Below the pieces are notes generated by a model. The model saw only the letters and a list, made by a program, of their open reading frames with translations. It did not search any database and was not told where the DNA came from. The position numbers and the translations under genes are program-made. From assembly GCA_028870615.1 (NCBI GenBank), contig JAGWPH010000288.1:1-9792 (forward strand): a DNA stretch of 9,792 nt. The letters are read 5' to 3'. This document shows positions 6,137 through 9,792 of this stretch, piece after piece (the stretch's first letter is position 1; each line of letters begins with the position of its first letter). The DNA comes from Betaproteobacteria bacterium (lineage in GTDB: Bacteria > Pseudomonadota > Gammaproteobacteria > Burkholderiales > Ferrovaceae).

Positions 6137-6151
6137 GGTCTGACCCCAAAA
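6137..6151 (-). repeat. TTTTGGGGTCAGACC word downstream of cysN
   Basis: The minus strand reads TTTTGGGGTCAGACC immediately after the cysN stop. Twelve of thirteen bases match the left arm of the palindrome at 3421-3433 (TTTGGGGYCAGAC). Similar words recur as dispersed elements in many proteobacterial genomes, from memory. There is no flanking transposase here, so it is recorded only as a short repeat. Confidence 0.35.
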
Positions 6152-6154
6152 GAA

Positions 6155-7426
6155 CTAAAGAATCATTCCTGCGGCGATCGTGTCGTTGGTCACTTCGTCA
6201 ATCAGGATGAAGCTGCCATTGGGCCGATTGGTGGCGTAGCTGTCGCAGACAATGGGCTGCTGCACCCGGAGGGTTGCCTTGACGATGTCATTCATGACCA
6301 CCTGAGCGGGCGCAGGTACCTGCGCCGAGGTGTTCACATCCAGCTTGTAGGCCACCGCGCCCACCTTGCCTTGCACCGTGCGCGTGGTATGGCGCACCAG
6401 AAACCGGCGCGACGGGTCCAGCGGCGTCGCCGAAAACCAGCACATCAGGGCATCGAAAGATTTATCGCAGCGCGGGGCGCTGACGCGACCGGCAATCATG
6501 TCGCCGCGCGACACATCCACCGGGTCCTTCAGGGTCAGCGTCACCGACTGTCCGGCACGGGCATCCCGCAGCGGACCATCGTAAGTCAAAATCGCCGAGA
6601 CGGTGGTATGAACACCAGCCGGCAATACCACCACTTCATCGCCCACCGCGATGGTGCCGGATTCAATGCGTCCCAGATACCCGCGTTCTTCATCGCCCGC
6701 CGCAACGCGCAGGCGATTGACCAACTGCACCGGAAAACGGAATGGGGCGTGCACGACTTCCTCGTCCACCGGGGTGCTTTCCAGCGCCTGCAGCAAGGTT
6801 TTTCCTGAGTACCAGGGCAGCCCGGTGCCGCGCTCCACCACCATGTCGCCATGCAATGCACTCATGGGGACTGGTGTGATGGTTTCAAATCCCAGCGGTG
6901 TGGCAAACGCCATAAATTCGTCGCACACCCGTTGAAAGGCTTGCTTGTCGTAGTCCACCAGATCCATTTTATTGATGGCCACAACCACCCGCCGAATCCC
7001 GAGCAGACGCACCAGGTGTGCATGGCGCCGGGTTTGGGACAACACCCCTTTGCGCACATCCATCAGGATGATGGCCAGATCCGCCGTACTGGCCCCCGTG
7101 ACCATGTTGCGCGTGTACTGCTCGTGTCCCGGTGTGTCGGCAATGATGAAGCGACGCATCGGCGTACTGAAATAGCGGTAGGCCACATCAATGGTGATGC
7201 CCTGCTCGCGTTCTGCCTGAAGCCCGTCGGTCAGCAGGGCGAGATCGGCCTCGGACAACCCGCGCCGTTTGGAGGTGGCGGTAATCGCCGCAAGCTGGTC
7301 GGCAAAAATGGCTTTGCTGTCGAACAGCAGGCGGCCGATGACGGTGCTCTTGCCATCATCCACCGAACCGCAGGTAATAAAGCGCAACAATTCTGTGTGC
7401 ATGATCCCTTCTGCCTGGTCCATCAA
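6155..7426 (-). CDS. cysN: Sulfate adenylyltransferase subunit 1 (GTPase subunit)
   Basis: A 423-residue translational-GTPase-fold protein. It couples GTP hydrolysis to APS synthesis by the CysD subunit, making the otherwise unfavourable sulfate activation proceed. G-motifs are visible in order: GSVDDGKST (P-loop, 20-28), QGITIDVAYRYF (switch I, 75-86), DTPGH (97-101), NKMD (152-155) and SALHG. EF-Tu-like beta-barrel domains 2 and 3 follow. No APS kinase (CysC) domain is fused, unlike NodQ-type proteins. The first ATG overlaps the cysD stop by four bases; ATG7423 and ATG7402 are alternatives, and an AGGGG lies upstream. It is the last gene of the cys operon; no clear terminator is seen after it. 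The sequence looks intact. Confidence 0.96.
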   Translation of the reverse strand: MMDQAEGIMHTELLRFITCGSVDDGKSTVIGRLLFDSKAIFADQLAAITATSKRRGLSEADLALLTDGLQAEREQGITIDVAYRYFSTPMRRFIIADTPGHEQYTRNMVTGASTADLAIILMDVRKGVLSQTRRHAHLVRLLGIRRVVVAINKMDLVDYDKQAFQRVCDEFMAFATPLGFETITPVPMSALHGDMVVERGTGLPWYSGKTLLQALESTPVDEEVVHAPFRFPVQLVNRLRVAAGDEERGYLGRIESGTIAVGDEVVVLPAGVHTTVSAILTYDGPLRDARAGQSVTLTLKDPVDVSRGDMIAGRVSAPRCDKSFDALMCWFSATPLDPSRRFLVRHTTRTVQGKVGAVAYKLDVNTSAQVPAPAQVVMNDIVKATLRVQQPIVCDSYATNRPNGSFILIDEVTNDTIAAGMIL

Positions 7427-8379
7427 AAGTACCCCTGTTTTTTGCGAAGCTCCATGGAAGCATCCGACGTCTGATCGTCCATCCGGGTGGCCCCGCGTTC
7501 GGTGATGGATGTCACGGCCGTCTCGGCAATGATGGCTTCCACCGTGGCGGCCGTGGAGGCTACCGGGCAGGTACAGGTAATATCCCCCACGGTGCGAAAA
7601 CGCACCGAAACCTGTTCCACCGCCTCATCCGCCAGAGGCGGCGTAAGCGCAGTCACCGGCACCAGCTGGGTGCCGCGACGCACGATGGCGCGCTGATGGG
7701 CGTAGTAGATTTCCGGCACGGCAAGACGCTCGCGACCAATATAGGTCCACACATCCAGCTCGGTCCAATTGCTGATGGGAAACACCCGCAGGTTTTCTCC
7801 GGGATGCACCCGGGCATTGTAGAGGCTCCAGATTTCCGGGCGCTGGTTTTTGGGGTCCCACACCCCAAATTCATCGCGAAAAGAAAAAATGCGTTCCTTG
7901 GCCCGCGCTTTTTCTTCGTCGCGGCGTGCCCCGCCAAGACAGGCATCAAACTGGAATTCGTTGATGGCGTCCACCAGGGTCACTGCCTGCAATGCATTGC
8001 GGCTGTCATTGGCCTCTTTGACGCGTGCCCGTCCCTGCCGGATGGAGTCTTCGACGCTGCGCACGATCAGGCGTTCGCCCAGTTCGTGGGCCAGACGATC
8101 ACGGAAGGCGATCACTTCGGGGAAATTGTGCCCGGTGTCGATGTGCACCAGCGGAAAGGGAAACCCATTGGGGCGGAATGCCTTTTCCGCAAGCCGTAAC
8201 AGAACGATGGAATCTTTTCCGCCCGAAAACAGCAGGGCCGGATGGCGGCACTCGGCCGCCACTTCGCGCATGATGTGGATGGCTTCGGCCTCCAGGCGAT
8301 CCAGGTGGTCCAAAGGTTCAGTGCGGCCTGCGCGATGCGGGTGCAGATCAAGGATCTCCGCGCTGTGATGATTGTTCAT
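7423..8379 (-). CDS. cysD: Sulfate adenylyltransferase subunit 2
   Basis: A 318-residue member of the adenine nucleotide alpha-hydrolase/PAPS reductase fold. It is the catalytic subunit of ATP sulfurylase and forms adenosine 5'-phosphosulfate and pyrophosphate from ATP and sulfate, as a heterodimer with CysN. The PP-loop SGGKDS (52-57) is intact, followed by FPLVHIDTGHNFPEVIAFRD, LGGARRDEEKARAKER and ISNWTELDVWTYI, all strongly typical of CysD. It ends KKQGYF, the usual family C-terminus. Length is close to the E. coli protein, with a slightly longer N-terminus. ATG8379 overlaps the cysH stop (ATGA), and AAAGGAG is placed well upstream within cysH. Confidence 0.97.
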   Translation of the reverse strand: MNNHHSAEILDLHPHRAGRTEPLDHLDRLEAEAIHIMREVAAECRHPALLFSGGKDSIVLLRLAEKAFRPNGFPFPLVHIDTGHNFPEVIAFRDRLAHELGERLIVRSVEDSIRQGRARVKEANDSRNALQAVTLVDAINEFQFDACLGGARRDEEKARAKERIFSFRDEFGVWDPKNQRPEIWSLYNARVHPGENLRVFPISNWTELDVWTYIGRERLAVPEIYYAHQRAIVRRGTQLVPVTALTPPLADEAVEQVSVRFRTVGDITCTCPVASTAATVEAIIAETAVTSITERGATRMDDQTSDASMELRKKQGYF

Positions 8380-9077
8380 GCGATGCTCCTTTCAGGCTGT
8401 GCCGACAAGTGCAGCCCGCATTCTTTGGTTTCAGGATGTTCCCACCACCAGCGTCCGGCACGTTCGTCTTCGCCGGGCTGGAGGGCGCGCGTACAGGGAC
8501 TGCAACCGATACTGGCAAAACCCTGGTCATGCAATGGGTTATAAGGCACCTGCTGGACTTTGAGATAACTCCAGACGTCAGCGCGCGTCCACTCGGCCAG
8601 TGGACTGAATTTGGTGAGGCCGTAATCGGCATCCCAGGCTTCGCTGGCCAATGTGGCGCGGGTCGGTGACTGGTCGCGGCGCAGGCCGGTCAGCCAGGCT
8701 TTTTGTCCTGCCAGCGCCCGTTTGAGAGGCGCCACCTTGCGTACAGCACAGCACGCGAGGCGGGCCTCGATGCTGTGGTAGAACCCGTTGATCCCGTTCC
8801 GCATCACCAACGCTTCCACTGCAGCCGATTCGGGAAAAACCACCCGGATCGGTTTGCCATAGACTTCCTGCACGCGCGCCATCAGACGCTGGGTGGATTC
8901 GGGCAGACGCCCGGTGTCCAGGGTAAAGATATCCACGGGCAGATCGTGTTTGAAGATCAGGTCGATCAGGACCATGTCTTCAGCACCCAGGCTGCTGGCC
9001 ATGACAAGCGGTTGAAAATCCCGCGCGGCACGCTGCAACAGGGTCAATGTTTCCTGTATCCGGTTCACTAGACTCAT
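8376..9077 (-). CDS. cysH: Phosphoadenylyl/adenylyl-sulfate reductase, Fe-S (APS) type
   Basis: A 233-residue assimilatory reductase. Two cysteine pairs that bind a [4Fe-4S] cluster are present: CC at 109-110 and CSPC at 192-195. The catalytic Cys220 lies in KECGLH near the C-terminus. The cluster cysteines mark the APS-reducing form (plant/Pseudomonas type) rather than the enteric PAPS reductase, which lacks them. It reduces APS to sulfite and AMP, with thioredoxin or glutaredoxin as donor. Other family segments are MASSLGAEDMVLIDL, FTLDTGRLPEST and WLTGLRRDQSPTR. No APS kinase gene appears in the window, which is consistent. It overlaps cysD by four bases, and its start overlaps the preceding DUF934 gene by four bases. 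Confidence 0.95.
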   Translation of the reverse strand: MSLVNRIQETLTLLQRAARDFQPLVMASSLGAEDMVLIDLIFKHDLPVDIFTLDTGRLPESTQRLMARVQEVYGKPIRVVFPESAAVEALVMRNGINGFYHSIEARLACCAVRKVAPLKRALAGQKAWLTGLRRDQSPTRATLASEAWDADYGLTKFSPLAEWTRADVWSYLKVQQVPYNPLHDQGFASIGCSPCTRALQPGEDERAGRWWWEHPETKECGLHLSAQPERSIA

Positions 9078-9595
9078 GATGGTTTTCCCGTATCGGTTGC
9101 GCCTACCAGACGACGCCTAAACAAGGGGAAGCGATGCTCTACCGAGGTCTGGTAGGCCTCACTAAAGACATCCAGGCCGCTCAACGCACTTTCAGGGGAT
9201 TCGCCAGGACGCAACGCAAAGGCATTGAATCCACAACGCGCCAGATAATGCAGTGTTTCCTTGAATACATCGCCCATGGCGCGAATCTCTCCTTGATAAT
9301 GATAGTGTTCACGCAGCAGGCGCGCCGTGCTGTGCCCACGCCCATCCGTGAATACGGGAAAATGCACCACCACCAGATCCAGGTGGACCAGATCCTTGGC
9401 AATCACTTCCGGATCATCCGAGGTTTCCAGCCACACCCCGAGTTTTCCGGGACGCTGCGTCAAGCTGTCGCGCTCGGCCAGCAACAGGTCCGGCGACACA
9501 ATGATGTCCTCCCACGGGTCAACGCCTGTGAGGGATGTCACTCGGGGAAGGTAGCTGTCCTGCACAATGGCATGATCACGAATCAGCTCAGGCAT
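9074..9595 (-). CDS. DUF934 family protein linked to sulfite reduction
   Basis: A 173-residue protein of the DUF934 family, found almost always between sulfite reductase and cysH in beta- and alphaproteobacteria. Recognisable segments are VSPDLLLAERDSL, GVWLETSDDPE, the conserved FPVFTDGRGHSTARLLRE (79-96), YQGEIRAMGDVFKE (100-113) and LARCGFNAFALRPGE. No cofactor motif, signal peptide or membrane segment is visible, so it should be cytoplasmic. Its biochemical role is not established to my knowledge; an accessory or electron-transfer role with CysI is commonly inferred from context only. ATG9595 is chosen because family homology starts there and it lies inside the cysI end; the longer frame reads antisense to nothing but overlaps cysI coding sequence out of frame. 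Its stop overlaps the cysH start. Confidence 0.9.
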   Translation of the reverse strand: MPELIRDHAIVQDSYLPRVTSLTGVDPWEDIIVSPDLLLAERDSLTQRPGKLGVWLETSDDPEVIAKDLVHLDLVVVHFPVFTDGRGHSTARLLREHYHYQGEIRAMGDVFKETLHYLARCGFNAFALRPGESPESALSGLDVFSEAYQTSVEHRFPLFRRRLVGATDTGKPS

Positions 9596-9792
9596 ACAGC
9601 GCCTCAGGCTCGGGTTGCGCATAAACGCGCGCCCGGAACGGCTCGATGCCGATACGCTCCACCACATCCACAAAACGTTCTTCCGCATGCAGTCGTACTT
9701 CCAGATACACGGCAATCAACTGTTCGATAGCTTCCGGCACCTCTTCCTGACCCAGCGAAGGTCCGATGACGCGACCCAGGCGGGCCGGCGCC
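9588..9792 (-). CDS. cysI: Nitrite/sulfite reductase (siroheme hemoprotein), C-terminal end (partial)
   Basis: The last 67 codons of a reductase that enters from beyond the right edge of the window. The text ARLGRVIGPSLGQEEVPEAIEQL, followed by a YLEVRLHAEERFVDVVERIG segment and EPFRARVYA, is the typical C-terminus of the single-chain siroheme nitrite/sulfite reductase family in proteobacteria. It reduces sulfite to sulfide with six electrons, using siroheme and a [4Fe-4S] cluster; the cluster cysteines lie outside the window. The stop overlaps the DUF934 start by eight bases. The open frame is not recorded elsewhere as it begins outside the window. Assignment as sulfite rather than nitrite reductase rests on the cysHDN neighbours. 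Confidence 0.88.
   Translation of the reverse strand, partial: APARLGRVIGPSLGQEEVPEAIEQLIAVYLEVRLHAEERFVDVVERIGIEPFRARVYAQPEPEALYA

Noticed and set aside
5869..6210. 113-codon plus-strand open frame after the lipoprotein gene
   Set aside because: No recognisable domain or ribosome site, and it runs antisense to the methyltransferase relic and the end of cysN.

Overview
The window looks like a betaproteobacterial chromosome segment. The flanks are GC-rich, rpmB-rpmG runs divergently from coaBC-dut, and the sulfur genes are ordered cysI, a DUF934 gene, cysH, cysD, cysN. That order and the iron-sulfur type of CysH are familiar from betaproteobacteria. The genus cannot be told from sequence reading alone.

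Left part (1-3402): the 3' end of a HpcH/CitE-type CoA-ester lyase gene comes first, then a membrane protein with an N-terminal multi-span region and a C-terminal nitrilase-like domain. That protein resembles TraB of conjugative plasmids more than true Lnt. It converges, with overlapping stop codons, on a minus-strand cluster coaBC-dut-cbiX (coenzyme A synthesis, dUTP removal, siroheme or cobalamin chelatase).

Middle (3403-6154): a divergent promoter region with nested dyad symmetries leads into rpmB-rpmG, which end at a strong intrinsic terminator. A less GC-rich stretch follows. It holds an orphan Flp-type pilin gene, a glyoxalase I gene, the decayed remains of a metallo-beta-lactamase-fold gene, a small BON-domain lipoprotein gene, and a remnant of a SAM-dependent methyltransferase gene. 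The two remnants are not visible as intact reading frames; they are recognised by family motifs split between frames. This stretch looks like a site of gene gain and decay between housekeeping blocks.

Right part (6155-9792): a minus-strand assimilatory sulfate reduction operon runs from cysI (only its 3' end lies in the window) through the DUF934 gene, cysH and cysD to cysN. Every junction overlaps by 4 or 8 bases. CysD and CysN make APS, the Fe-S type CysH reduces APS directly to sulfite, and CysI reduces sulfite to sulfide with siroheme. The CbiX-type chelatase in the left part could supply that siroheme. No APS kinase gene is seen in the window, which fits the APS-reductase route.

I found no CRISPR array, tRNA, rRNA or intact insertion sequence. 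No clear new multi-gene system is evident. The most unusual items are the isolated TraB-like gene, the two gene remnants, and the possible leaderless start of coaBC.
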